Below, in pieces: positions 41,249 through 49,800 of a DNA stretch of 64,000 nucleotides. The stretch lies in assembly GCF_000426285.1 (NCBI RefSeq), contig NZ_AUFB01000012.1, positions 1 through 64,000 of the forward strand, written 5' to 3'. Numbering within the stretch: the first letter of the stretch is position 1; every line of letters starts with the position of its first letter. Below the pieces are notes generated by a model. That model did not search any database. It saw nothing but the letters and a program-made list of their open reading frames with translations, and was not told the DNA's origin. Made by a program: the position numbers and the translations under genes. Origin of the DNA: Rhizobium leucaenae USDA 9039 (lineage in GTDB: Bacteria; Pseudomonadota; Alphaproteobacteria; Rhizobiales; Rhizobiaceae).

Positions 41249-42418
41249 TTAAGCAGACATCGCCATCAGCGGATGAAGCGTGCCGTCGCTGTAGACGACG
41301 CGGCCGTTGCGGAAGGTTGCACGGATGCGGTGAACAACGCCATGCTCGACGGCCACCAGATCGGCCTTCTGGCCGACGGCGATCTCGCCGCGATCCGTGA
41401 GTCCCGCCGCCCGCGCGGCACCAGCCGTTGCCATGGCCACCGCCGCCGGGAGACCACCCTTGGCAACCTCAGCAATCTTGAAAATCGCCGGCACGAAGGC
41501 GGCCGGGTGATAATCGGCGGCAATGATGCCGAGCAGGCCGGCGCCGGCGGCATCGAGCGCACTCAGATTTCCGGACATGGATTGGCCGCGCAAGGCATTC
41601 GGCGCGCCCATCAGCGTCCAGAGGCCGCGACGGCGGGCCTCTTCAGCGGCCGGCAGTGTCACCGGGAATTCGCTGATCGTGACGCCGAGATCGAACATCT
41701 CAGCCACCTTTTCCGCGCTGTCATCGTCATGCGAGGCGAGCGACAGCTTGTGCTTCAAGGACAGGCCGATGATATCGCGGAGCTTGTGTTCGATATCCAG
41801 GTCGTGCCGCAAGGCGATACGCCGGGCCAGCACTTCCTCGGCAGCTTCCCGAGTAATACCGCGGCGCTCCGACATGCTGAGAAGGTAGGCTTCGATATTG
41901 TTATATTGCCCCTGCCCCGGCGTATGGTCCGTCAGCGACACCATATCGACGAAACCATCTTCCAGCAGCCGCTCCAGCGTCGCCGCCGCGCCGACATTGG
42001 TGATCTCATAGCGGGCATGAACCCGATGGTCGATCAGCAGATGATCACGCAGGCTGTTGATGCCCTTGATCACTGCGGAGGTGGTCTCCAGCGAACGCAC
42101 GTGGCCGTAGACACTTTCGGTGGCGAAGGAGACGGCGGCATAGGCGGTGGTGATACCGGCTGCGGCGAGTTTCTTGTCGAGTTCATGAATACCGAAATCG
42201 ATCGGCATCGTCGCATTCGGCCGGGGCGCGATTTCGCGCTCGATCATGTCACCGTGCAGATCGACGAAGCCCGGCATCAGCAGCCGTCCGCCGCCCTCGA
42301 AGGTCGCAGCCTCCGCCAGCTCAGGCCGGATTTCGGCGATCACGCCATCCTCGATGCGAACAGACCCTTGATCGACGACTTCATCGGGAAGCACAAGCGT
42401 GAAATTGCTGAGCCACAT
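41249..42418 (-). CDS. phnM: Alpha-D-ribose 1-methylphosphonate 5-triphosphate diphosphatase
   Basis: Encodes 389 residues of the PhnM amidohydrolase family. Family segments are clear: LLMPGFVDLHGDMIEREIAP (metal-binding), FGIHELDKKLAAAGITTAYA, VSLTDHTPGQGQY, KLSLASHDDDSAEKV and GIIAADYHPAAFVPA. In the C-P lyase pathway PhnM releases pyrophosphate from the ribosyl triphosphate intermediate. No other phn gene is within the window, so it is either a solitary pathway member or a paralog with a different substrate. Confidence 0.92.
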   Translation of the reverse strand: MWLSNFTLVLPDEVVDQGSVRIEDGVIAEIRPELAEAATFEGGGRLLMPGFVDLHGDMIEREIAPRPNATMPIDFGIHELDKKLAAAGITTAYAAVSFATESVYGHVRSLETTSAVIKGINSLRDHLLIDHRVHARYEITNVGAAATLERLLEDGFVDMVSLTDHTPGQGQYNNIEAYLLSMSERRGITREAAEEVLARRIALRHDLDIEHKLRDIIGLSLKHKLSLASHDDDSAEKVAEMFDLGVTISEFPVTLPAAEEARRRGLWTLMGAPNALRGQSMSGNLSALDAAGAGLLGIIAADYHPAAFVPAIFKIAEVAKGGLPAAVAMATAGAARAAGLTDRGEIAVGQKADLVAVEHGVVHRIRATFRNGRVVYSDGTLHPLMAMSA

Positions 42419-42605
42419 CGGCTTTCTCCTGAAAGAACATCAATCGTTTTGAAGGTATGGCTGTGGTCCGAACCTATCCGGCGAGCGCCCCTCGGTAGTC
42501 GCGATTCGTGACATGGGTATGACTTCCCCAAGATTGATTTTCCGCGCAGACGCCGACAGCTCGCCATGTGTCCGCAGGTGGACAACGGAGCTTATACGTC
42601 ATATA

Positions 42606-42630
42606 TCCTGTACAGATTTTCTGTACAGGA
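42606..42630. promoter_or_regulatory. Perfect palindromic operator of the Xre-RES cassette
   Basis: A perfect 11-3-11 inverted repeat (TCCTGTACAGA / TCTGTACAGGA, spacer ttt) ends 10 nt before the antitoxin ATG at 42641. It is a probable autoregulatory binding site of the Xre antitoxin. Confidence 0.75.
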
Positions 42631-42640
42631 ATCTGACAAG

Positions 42641-42997
42641 ATGCATAAAAGGCAGAAGAGCATGGCGGCATGGCCAGCACTGGAAATCGATGCAGTTTCG
42701 GAGCGGCTTGGGATATCCAAGCGTGAACTGGCTGAAACGGCGGGACTGGCAACTTCGACGCTGCATCGTAAGACGAGGGCGCAGGGTCCCACTGTCACGG
42801 CCCGCATCGGCGAGATGGCGGAGATTATTCATCGTGTCTCCGAATGGGCCGGGAGCGAGCGGCAGGCGCTTGCCTGGTATCGTGCCGAACCCATTCCCGC
42901 CTTCGGCGGCCGGACCGCGGAGAGCATCGTCAAGAGCGGCAAGGCGGCAGCGCTGCGCGACTATCTTGATCACCTTGCGCTTGGCGGTTTTGCTTGA
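42641..42997 (+). CDS. Xre/ParS-type antitoxin (MbcA-like)
   Basis: Encodes 118 residues from MHKRQKSMAAW. A helix-turn-helix (AVSERLGISKRELAETAGLA) is followed by a toxin-binding C-terminal domain (DUF2384; WAGSERQALAWYRAEPIPAF and AESIVKSGKAAALRDYLDHL). It should neutralise the RES toxin and repress the operon through the palindrome just upstream. A start at 42662 (MAAWPALEID) has a better ribosome site (GGCAGAAGAG) and remains possible. Its TGA overlaps the toxin's TTG start. Confidence 0.9.
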   Translation: MHKRQKSMAAWPALEIDAVSERLGISKRELAETAGLATSTLHRKTRAQGPTVTARIGEMAEIIHRVSEWAGSERQALAWYRAEPIPAFGGRTAESIVKSGKAAALRDYLDHLALGGFA

Positions 42998-43509
42998 GGT
43001 TCACCGGCGTCTGTTATCGTGCCCACGATCCGCGGTGGGCAATGAGCCCGACCTCTGGCGACGGCGCAGGCCTTCGTGGGGCGCGCTTCAATCCAAAGGG
43101 CGTTTCCGCGCTTTATCTTTCCACTTCCATCGAAGGCGCCATCACGGAGGCGAGCCAGGGCTTTGGTCATAAGATTCATCCGCTGACTATTTGCTCTTAC
43201 GAAATCGATTGCGAGGGGATTGCCGATCTGACGAGCCCTGACGAGCGCAAGGCATTGGGCATTTCCCTCGAGAACATGGGTTCGGCTTGGGCCACCGCCC
43301 TGTCGGAAGGCCGGCGTCCAGACTCCTGGGGCATCTATGACAAGCTGCACGCGAAACATGCCGGCGTGCTCGTTCCATCATTCGCCCATCGCGCCGAGCC
43401 GGCGATCAGCAACCTGGTATTGTGGACGTGGTCTGACAAATTCCCCCACAGCGTTGCGGTTATCGATCCGACGGGCCGCCTGCCGAAAGATCAACGCTCA
43501 TGGGAGTGA
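42994..43509 (+). CDS. RES-domain toxin (NAD+ phosphorylase/glycohydrolase)
   Basis: Encodes 171 residues starting with TTG that overlaps the antitoxin stop (TTGA). RES hallmarks: CYRAHDPRWAMSPTSGDGAG, RGARFNPKGVSALYLSTSIE (Arg, Tyr and Glu of the NAD site) and a terminal Ser-containing RRPDSWGIYDKL. RES toxins such as MbcT and the Sinorhizobium ParT relative deplete or use NAD+. All key residues appear intact. The cassette sits between phnM and a NUDIX gene, so it was probably acquired. Confidence 0.9.
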   Translation: MRFTGVCYRAHDPRWAMSPTSGDGAGLRGARFNPKGVSALYLSTSIEGAITEASQGFGHKIHPLTICSYEIDCEGIADLTSPDERKALGISLENMGSAWATALSEGRRPDSWGIYDKLHAKHAGVLVPSFAHRAEPAISNLVLWTWSDKFPHSVAVIDPTGRLPKDQRSWE

Positions 43510-43512
43510 TCG

Positions 43513-44106
43513 CTATTTCAGGCTTGCCTTGTTCAACATTGCCCACTGCAGCAGCATGATCGTCTTGGCGTCGTAGATCTCGCCGGCTTCGATCATCGCA
43601 ATCGCTTCTGCGAGCGGCACTTCGAGCACCTCGATATCCTCATGCTCGTGGGCGAGCCCACCGCCGTCGCCGATGCGGTCGGCAGTATCGACGACGGCGG
43701 CAAAGAAATGGATGATTTCGGTGATGGCGCCCGGCGAGGTGAATGCTTTGAACAGAAAGCGCACATCACGAACACGGAAGCCGGTTTCCTCCATAGCCTC
43801 GCGGCGGATCGCCTCTTCCGGGTGATCGCCGTCGAGCAAACCGGCGGGCACTTCGATCATCCAGGCGGGAAAGCCAGTGAGATGCGCCGGCAGACGGAAC
43901 TGCCGCACGAGGATGACCTTTTCGCGCTTGGGGTCGTAGAGCAGGATGCAGGCCGCCGGCGTGCGGTGATAGATTTCCCGCTTCACCCGATGCGTCTCGC
44001 CCGCCGAATCCGTATAGTCGATGTCGAAGGTGCTGAGTCGCGTCCATTGATCGGAAAGCGTCTTCTCGCTGACGATCTCGACCTTCGCCTTGTCGAACTT
44101 GTTCAT
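43513..44106 (-). CDS. NUDIX hydrolase (NudK/ADP-ribose pyrophosphatase-like)
   Basis: Encodes 197 residues. The NUDIX helix is GLLDGDHPEEAIRREAMEET with the metal-binding REAMEE. Its spacing matches E. coli NudK (GDP-mannose hydrolase), which has GLLDNDEP at the same place. The N-terminal beta-sheet dimer arm is typical (SDQWTRLSTFDIDYTDSAGE). It hydrolyses a nucleoside diphosphate sugar; the precise substrate is not determined. The start overlaps the stop of the molybdopterin oxidoreductase gene (ATGA), so the two are translationally coupled. Confidence 0.88.
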   Translation of the reverse strand: MNKFDKAKVEIVSEKTLSDQWTRLSTFDIDYTDSAGETHRVKREIYHRTPAACILLYDPKREKVILVRQFRLPAHLTGFPAWMIEVPAGLLDGDHPEEAIRREAMEETGFRVRDVRFLFKAFTSPGAITEIIHFFAAVVDTADRIGDGGGLAHEHEDIEVLEVPLAEAIAMIEAGEIYDAKTIMLLQWAMLNKASLK

Positions 44107-46244
44107 GCTCTATCCCTGCGCAACCAAACCTTGTTATCGTGGACGGCAGCGCCGCCATAGGGAGCCACAGGATCGGCGCCGGTCAGAACATTGATCCCTT
44201 CGCCGTCCACATGCGCCTTGTTCGGCCATAGTCCCTCGGCAATCAAGACGCCCGGCTTCACTTCCGTCGTGATGCGCGCGTGGATGCGGATATCGCCTCT
44301 GAGGTTGCCGAGCTGGACGAGGTCGCCATGGGCGATGTCCAAGGCTGCGGCGTCCGCCGGATTGATCATCACTTCCGGGCGGCCTTCTTTCTGGCGGGAG
44401 GTCTTCGTTTCCGCAAAGCTCGAATTCAGGAAATTGCGCGAGGGCGATGTGGCAAGCCGGAATGGATGCTCGGGATCGGCAACTTCGATGACGTCGACTT
44501 GATCCGGAAATTGCGGCAGCTCGACACGCGGGCCGAGCAGGCCGACGGCCTCCGGTGGCCGGTTCGGAGCCGGCTGGTTGCTCCAATCAGGACAGAAGCG
44601 AAACTTGCCGTCGGGATGGGCGAAACCGTTGAGGAAATGCGCGTCCTCGAAAGCCGGCTGGCAATCGAACCATTTGTGCTCGAGGAAATGATCGTAATCC
44701 GGCAGGCCGCTTCGCTCCAGAATGCGGTCGATCATCTCGCGGGCCGAAAACCCGAAGCCCGGACGATCGGCGACGCCGAGGCGCTTGGCCAGTTCCTCGA
44801 TGACGAAGAGATTGCTGCGCACCGTCGGCGGCGGCTCGACCAGCTTGGGGCCAAGCAGGATATGGTTGTGACCGCCGGCGCGGTAGATGTCGTCATGCTC
44901 GACGAACATGGTGGCGGGGATGACGATATCGGCCATCTCAGCGGTATCGGTCATGAACTGTTCGTGCACGGCGACGAAGAGATCGTTGCGGGCAAAGCCG
45001 CGCTTCACCAACCGCTGTTCGGGCGCAATATTCACCGGATTGGTGTTCTGGATCAGCATGGCCGTCACAGGTCCACGATGGCGCAAAGCGACGGCATCGC
45101 CGGTCAGCGCCCGGCCGATCTGCGACTGGTCGATCATGCGGATATCGGCGTCCAGCATCGAGCGGCCTGTCAGTTCGCTCGCATCCATGCGGAAGATATC
45201 GCTGTTGGAATGGAAAGCGCCGCCGCCCTCATATTGCCAGGAGCCGAGCACGGTGGCAATCGAGGCTGCCGCGTGCATCGCGACCGCACCGTTGCGCTGC
45301 CGGGTAAAGCCGTAGCCGAGGCGGAAATAGGTCTTCTTCGTCGTGCCGACGAGCTTGGCGAAGGCTTCGATCTCATCGACGGACAGGCCGGTGATCGCGG
45401 CCGCCCATTCCGGCGTCTTCGTCTTCAGATGCTGCTCAAGGCCGGTCGGATCGTCGGCATAGTTGGCCATATAAGCGCGATCGGCATAACCGTCGCGGAA
45501 GGCGATGTGCATGACGGCGCAGGCGAGCGCGGCATCCGTCCCCGGCTTGACGATCAGCGCCATATCGGCCTGCTTCATCGTCGGATTGTCGTAGATATCG
45601 ATGACGACGATCTTGGCGCCGCGCTCCTTGCGCGACTTCACCGCATGGGTCATCACATTGACCTGGGTCGAGACCGCGTTGGTGCCCCAGATGACGACGC
45701 AATCGGTCAGGCCCATCTCACGGGGATCAGGACCGCGCAGCGTACCCGTCGCCATGGTGAATCCGGTCCAGGCGGGATTGGTGCAGATCGAGGAAAAGAA
45801 GCCGGAATAGCGCTTGGCATGGCGCAGACGATTGATGGAATCGCGCTGAACCCAGCCCATGGTGCCGGCGTAATAGTAGGGCCAGACCGCCTCGCTGCCG
45901 TCTTTTGCCTCAGCCTTGACGAAGGCATTGGCGATTTCATCCAGCGCGTCGTCCCAGGAGATTTCCTGCCAGCGACCCTCTCCCTTGGCGCCGGCGCGGT
46001 GCAGCGGCTTCATCAGGCGATCCGGATGGTAAAGCCGCTCGGCGTAGCGGGCGACCTTGGCGCAGATGACGCCTGACGTATAGGAATGGTCGCCCGCGCC
46101 ACGCACGCGGCCAATCCGGCCATCCTCCGTCAGATCGACCTCCAGCGCGCAGGTGGAGGGACAGTCGTGCGGACAGGCCGTGTGTCCGATCCGGGATTTG
46201 GCGTGAATAGGGGTCGCAATGTTCATAGCGTTTGTATATTTCAT
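44103..46244 (-). CDS. Molybdopterin-dependent oxidoreductase (4Fe-4S, formate dehydrogenase-like)
   Basis: Encodes 713 residues from the ATG at 46244; a start six codons later is possible. The N-terminal cluster motif HTACPHDCPSTCALEVDL with a later SGVICAKV supplies four Cys for a 4Fe-4S cluster. Bis-MGD binding regions include DCVVIWGTNAVSTQVNVMTH and VVIDIYDNPTMKQADMALIV, with ATSPSRNFLNSSFAE and a C-terminal molydop_binding domain. There is no Tat signal, so it is cytoplasmic. The substrate is unknown. It is coupled to the NUDIX gene and diverges from rlmJ. Confidence 0.9.
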   Translation of the reverse strand: MKYTNAMNIATPIHAKSRIGHTACPHDCPSTCALEVDLTEDGRIGRVRGAGDHSYTSGVICAKVARYAERLYHPDRLMKPLHRAGAKGEGRWQEISWDDALDEIANAFVKAEAKDGSEAVWPYYYAGTMGWVQRDSINRLRHAKRYSGFFSSICTNPAWTGFTMATGTLRGPDPREMGLTDCVVIWGTNAVSTQVNVMTHAVKSRKERGAKIVVIDIYDNPTMKQADMALIVKPGTDAALACAVMHIAFRDGYADRAYMANYADDPTGLEQHLKTKTPEWAAAITGLSVDEIEAFAKLVGTTKKTYFRLGYGFTRQRNGAVAMHAAASIATVLGSWQYEGGGAFHSNSDIFRMDASELTGRSMLDADIRMIDQSQIGRALTGDAVALRHRGPVTAMLIQNTNPVNIAPEQRLVKRGFARNDLFVAVHEQFMTDTAEMADIVIPATMFVEHDDIYRAGGHNHILLGPKLVEPPPTVRSNLFVIEELAKRLGVADRPGFGFSAREMIDRILERSGLPDYDHFLEHKWFDCQPAFEDAHFLNGFAHPDGKFRFCPDWSNQPAPNRPPEAVGLLGPRVELPQFPDQVDVIEVADPEHPFRLATSPSRNFLNSSFAETKTSRQKEGRPEVMINPADAAALDIAHGDLVQLGNLRGDIRIHARITTEVKPGVLIAEGLWPNKAHVDGEGINVLTGADPVAPYGGAAVHDNKVWLRRDRA

Positions 46245-46307
46245 GCCTTGTCCGGCCAAAAGGCATAATCTGGCCCATCGCAACAATTCATGCGGACTTC
46301 ACCGACA

Positions 46308-47159
46308 ATGAACTATCGGCATATCTACCACGCGGGCAATTTCGCCGATGTGCTGAAGCACGCGGTGCTTGCCCGTCTCGTCCGCTACCTGCAGAACAAG
46401 GACAAGGCCTTCCGCGTCCTCGATACCCATGCCGGCATCGGCCTCTACGACCTCTCGTCGGAAGAAGCGCAGAAAACCGGTGAATGGCTAGATGGGATCG
46501 GCCGGCTGCTGGAGGCCGAGCTCGTGCCGCAAGTGGCCGATCTGCTGGAGCCCTATCTCACCGCTGTCCGGGAACTCAACCCCGAAGGCGGCATCCGGCT
46601 CTATCCCGGCTCGCCAAAGCTTGCCCGCATGCTGTTTCGCCCACAGGACCGGCTATCGGCGATGGAGCTGCATCCGGAAGATTTCCAGCGGCTGCATCGG
46701 TTGTTCGAGGGCGATCACCATGCGCGCATCACCGAACTCGACGGCTGGCTGGCGCTTGGCGCGCACCTGCCGCCGAAGGAGAAGCGCGGCATCGTACTGG
46801 TCGATCCGCCTTTCGAGGAGGACGGTGAGTATGAGCGGCTGGCGGACGGCCTTGCGAAGGCCTGGCGCCGCTTTCCCGGCGGCACCTACTGCCTATGGTA
46901 TCCCCTCAAGAAGGATGCGCCGATCAAGGCTTTCCATGAGGCGCTGCAGGCATTGGAGATTCCCAAGATGCTCTGCGCGGAACTGACCGTCAAAAGCGAT
47001 CGGGGCTTCACCGGCCTGACCGGCTCCGGCCTGATTATCGTCAATCCGCCATTTACGCTGAAGGATGAGCTGCATGCATTGCTGCCAGCCCTGAAGGATA
47101 TGCTGGCGCAGGACCGCTTCGCCTCGCAACGCGCCTTCTGGTTGCGTGGCGAACACTAA
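46308..47159 (+). CDS. rlmJ: 23S rRNA (adenine-2030-N6) methyltransferase RlmJ
   Basis: Encodes 283 residues from MNYRHIYHAGNFADVLKHAV, the conserved N-terminus of the family; an ATG-like start six codons earlier is less likely. The SAM-dependent methyltransferase has the N6-adenine motif VLVDPPFEEDGEY (DPPF in place of DPPY) and DTHAGIGLYDL. It methylates A2030 of 23S rRNA. It diverges from the oxidoreductase gene with only 63 bp between them. Confidence 0.94.
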   Translation: MNYRHIYHAGNFADVLKHAVLARLVRYLQNKDKAFRVLDTHAGIGLYDLSSEEAQKTGEWLDGIGRLLEAELVPQVADLLEPYLTAVRELNPEGGIRLYPGSPKLARMLFRPQDRLSAMELHPEDFQRLHRLFEGDHHARITELDGWLALGAHLPPKEKRGIVLVDPPFEEDGEYERLADGLAKAWRRFPGGTYCLWYPLKKDAPIKAFHEALQALEIPKMLCAELTVKSDRGFTGLTGSGLIIVNPPFTLKDELHALLPALKDMLAQDRFASQRAFWLRGEH

Positions 47160-47188
47160 TATTCTTCGCCCATCGCATAGGTAATCCC

Positions 47189-47788
47189 ATGAAGCTTCTC
47201 TGCTCGCCCCCTTCCCCCTTTTCCAGCAAGGTGCGGATGGCAGCCCGCTATCTCGGCATCGAACTCACCGAAATCCACGTTGACACCAATGCCGGCCCGG
47301 CCGTGCTGGTCGACAATAATCCGCTCGGCAAGATCCCGACGCTGCTGACGGAAGACGGCGTGTCGATCTTCGACAGCCGCGCGATCATGCATCATTTCCA
47401 CCGGCAGAAGGGCAAGAGGCTTTATCCTGCCAAGGATAGCCAACGCATTGAGGCCGAGGTGCTGGAAGCGCTTTGCGACGGCACCAACGAATGCCTCCTG
47501 TCGATCGTCTACGAGCGGCGCCTGCGCGATCAGGAGAAGCAGCACCAACCTTGGATCGGCCGGCAGTGGACGAAGGTGAGCCGCACGCTCGCCCATCTCA
47601 ATGCCGAACCGCCGAAGGTCGGCAAGAAGCTGCATGGCGGGCATTTTGCACTCGCCTCCTTGCTGGGCTATCTGCAACTGCGCTTCGAGGGACAGTGGGA
47701 AGCGGACCACGCCGACCTCATCGATTGGCCAGGCAAGTTCGAGAAGCATTTTCCGGATTATCAGGCGATGAAACCGCAGCAGGCTTAA
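47189..47788 (+). CDS. Glutathione S-transferase family protein
   Basis: Encodes 199 residues. The thioredoxin-like N-terminal domain opens with KLLCSPPSPFSSKVRMAARY, where Ser is the likely glutathione-activating residue, and contains the cis-Pro loop NPLGKIPTLLTEDG and the SNAIL-like IFDSRAIMHH. The C-terminal helical domain starts near residue 85. The substrate is unknown. It begins 29 nt after rlmJ and may share its transcript. A hairpin overlaps the stop codon. Confidence 0.9.
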   Translation: MKLLCSPPSPFSSKVRMAARYLGIELTEIHVDTNAGPAVLVDNNPLGKIPTLLTEDGVSIFDSRAIMHHFHRQKGKRLYPAKDSQRIEAEVLEALCDGTNECLLSIVYERRLRDQEKQHQPWIGRQWTKVSRTLAHLNAEPPKVGKKLHGGHFALASLLGYLQLRFEGQWEADHADLIDWPGKFEKHFPDYQAMKPQQA

Positions 47789-47806
47789 AGCTCGTCGCGA
47801 GCTTTC
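47787..47806 (+). terminator. Hairpin at the GST stop codon
   Basis: The perfect stem aaagctcg / cgagcttt with a 3-nt loop begins within the stop codon. The T run is short (TTT), so termination is plausible but weak. Confidence 0.5.
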
Positions 47807-47839
47807 AGATTCGCTCCGACGCTTTAGCTCTTTGTTTTT

Positions 47840-47884
47840 GCATGTCGTTCTCGCAAAACCGCCGCACACTTTTGCGCGACATGC
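47840..47884. repeat. 45-nt palindromic repeat, copy A
   Basis: The arms gcatgtcg / cgacatgc are followed inward by cgcaaaa / ttttgcg, giving a bulged hairpin of 45 nt. It has the same length and core (aaaaccg) as the element at 51924-51968. Similar palindromes are abundant between rhizobial genes, as I recall. Confidence 0.65.
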
Positions 47885-47988
47885 ATTAGCTCTGGCAGAC
47901 AGCCTCAGTCTTCCCGAAATCGACGAAAGCGCGCCGCCTCGACAGACTTTCCGAAGGACGCGCTTAAATATTCAGAACCGTGAAACGG

Positions 47989-48018
47989 AAAAAGCCGGGG
48001 CGCGAACCCCGGCTTTCG
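47989..48018 (-). terminator. Terminator of the outer-membrane protein gene
   Basis: A ten-base stem (aaagccgggg / ccccggcttt) with a 6-nt loop. The minus-strand transcript ends in a run of five U. Confidence 0.85.
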
Positions 48019-48039
48019 TCAGATTATGCCATCAAATTA

Positions 48040-48672
48040 TTAGAACTTGACGCCGATACCGACCTTAACGCTCTGCTCGTCATAGCCGCGCGAGAAGCTG
48101 CCGGAGTCGAGGTTGAAGTCCTTCTTGCCGTAGTCGGTGTAACGGTATTCGAGGCGAGCCGTGATGTTGTTCGTCAGGAATGTTTCAGCACCTGCACCGA
48201 CCGTGTAGCCAACAGCCGTCTTGCTTTCGGACGAGGTAGCGTCTTCGAGCTTGTTCTGGCCGATTGCCAGACCGGCCGTGCCGTACAGCATGAACGGGTT
48301 GAAGTCATAACCGATACGGCCGCGAACCGAGCCGTTTACGCCGTTCTTGGCGGTGAGGCCGTTGCGGGTCGAGTCGGAGTCTGCGTAGCCGATGTCACCT
48401 TCAACGCCATATACGATCTGACCCTGCTGCCAGTTGTAGCCGGTGAAAGCGTCACCGCCGAAGGCGTAGGAGTTGCCGTTGTGATTGAAGTGGCCGGCAT
48501 TCCAGTCGCCAGCGCCACCGATGTAGAAACCGGACCAGTTGTTGACCACCGGCGGGGCTTCCTGAGCGACGGGCGGCTGCGGAACCTGCTCCACAGCGTC
48601 GGCTGCATGAGCCACAGTGAAGCCGCCGAGAGCAAAACCAGAGACCATGAGGGTCGTGATGAGAGTACGCAT
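48040..48672 (-). CDS. Outer-membrane beta-barrel protein (Omp25/Omp31-like)
   Basis: Encodes 210 residues. A Sec signal peptide (MRTLITTLMVSGFALGGFTV + AHA) is followed by a Pro-rich linker and the family motif NNWSGFYIGGAGDWNAGHF. Eight amphipathic strands follow, ending VKVGIGVKF with the C-terminal Phe required for barrel insertion. Rhizobial RopB-type and Brucella Omp25/31 proteins share this pattern. The ribosome site AAAGGAG adjoins a long-range stem in the leader, so translation may be controlled by RNA structure. Confidence 0.9.
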   Translation of the reverse strand: MRTLITTLMVSGFALGGFTVAHAADAVEQVPQPPVAQEAPPVVNNWSGFYIGGAGDWNAGHFNHNGNSYAFGGDAFTGYNWQQGQIVYGVEGDIGYADSDSTRNGLTAKNGVNGSVRGRIGYDFNPFMLYGTAGLAIGQNKLEDATSSESKTAVGYTVGAGAETFLTNNITARLEYRYTDYGKKDFNLDSGSFSRGYDEQSVKVGIGVKF

Positions 48673-49032
48673 ATTTTTCTCCTTTCAGTCCCGTGTTCTT
48701 CGTCTACTGTTGACCTCGAAGCACCACGAGCAATTACAAGATGTCCCTCCCGGATCGGGACTGAAATTGGAATGCAATTGAGGAATTCGAAGAGCTAAAA
48801 TATGATATCATTGTGGCACAGAGGTGGCTGAATTTCGATGTTGCTTCAACGCAACAGAGGAATTGTTAACCATAATGATTGGTTAATGCAGGTATACTTA
48901 TTTTAATCGAAATATAACTGAAGCTTTACATAAGTTGTTGCTGCCCATCGCGATGCAGAAGCATCTTTTCATGTGGTGTATCGAAGCCCTATATGAGTGC
49001 CAGTTGGGTAATGGCGACGAAAAGGCGAGAAG
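48673..49032. other. Intergenic region between the Omp gene and the SDR gene
   Basis: A 360-bp AT-rich divergent region. It holds the Omp promoter and leader, including an inverted repeat of 11 nt (48683-48693 with 48756-48766), a TTAACCA-7-TGGTTAA palindrome at 48866-48886, and the SDR promoter. No gene was recognised. Confidence 0.5.
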
Positions 49033-49800
49033 TTGAGCCAGGAAAAACTACGCACCGCGCTGATATCAGGTGCATCTAAAAGAATAGGCAGGGCGATCGC
49101 AGAGGATTTGTCGGCTAACGGCTTTGCGGTGGCGCTGCATGCCAATCAATCGCTGGACGTGGCAGCCGAAGTCGTGGCGAAATTGCGGCAACAGGGCAGA
49201 AAGGCGATCGCCATCAAGGCCGACCTGCAAAATTCGGCGGAAACATCAACGCTGATCGAAAGGGCTGTTTCAGAGCTTGGACCGCTGGATCTTCTGGTCA
49301 ACAACGCCTCCGTTTTTCAGACCGATTCTGCCGACCATTTCGACGCCGAAGCGTTCGATGCGCATTTTGCCGTGCATGTCCGCGCGCCCTCCATCCTCGC
49401 TGCGGATTTCGTGCGGCAGCTTCCGAAGGATGTCCCCGGGCTGATCGTCAACATTATCGACCAGCGCGTCTGGGCGCTGAACCCGCGCTTCTATTCCTAT
49501 ACGCTATCGAAGGCTGCCCTGTGGACGGCGACCCAGACGATGGCGCAGAGTTTTGCGCCTGATATCCGGGTCAATGCCATCGGTCCCGGTCCGACGGTGC
49601 GCAGCGTCCGCCAGACGGAAGAGGACTTCCAGGCGCAGATCGATGGGCTCATATTGAAGGTGGCGCCCGGGCTTGAGGAATTCGGTCGCACCGTCCGCTT
49701 TCTTTTTGACACGCCTTCGATCACGGGCCAAATGATAGCGCTCGATGGCGGCCAGCATCTTGCCTGGGAAACGCCTGACGTGTCGGAGAGCATGGAATGA
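49033..49800 (+). CDS. Short-chain dehydrogenase/reductase upstream of uvrC
   Basis: Encodes 255 residues with a TTG start preceded by GGCGAGAAG. The Rossmann motif is TALISGASKRIGRAIAEDL, where the Arg after SK indicates NADP preference, as in pteridine reductases/FolM. Then come LVNNASVFQ, and the active-site FYSYTLSKAALWTA with the Tyr-x-x-x-Lys pair. It may reduce a pterin or a quinone; the substrate is not proven. The stop overlaps the uvrC start (ATGA), an arrangement kept in rhizobia. Confidence 0.88.
   Translation: MSQEKLRTALISGASKRIGRAIAEDLSANGFAVALHANQSLDVAAEVVAKLRQQGRKAIAIKADLQNSAETSTLIERAVSELGPLDLLVNNASVFQTDSADHFDAEAFDAHFAVHVRAPSILAADFVRQLPKDVPGLIVNIIDQRVWALNPRFYSYTLSKAALWTATQTMAQSFAPDIRVNAIGPGPTVRSVRQTEEDFQAQIDGLILKVAPGLEEFGRTVRFLFDTPSITGQMIALDGGQHLAWETPDVSESME

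Noticed and set aside
44280..46076. 598-codon open frame opposite the molybdopterin oxidoreductase
   Set aside because: Antisense shadow; no family resemblance.
48866..48886. CtrA-type site (TTAA-N7-TTAA) upstream of the SDR gene
   Set aside because: The two TTAA blocks are 13 nt apart rather than 7, so it does not fit a CtrA box.
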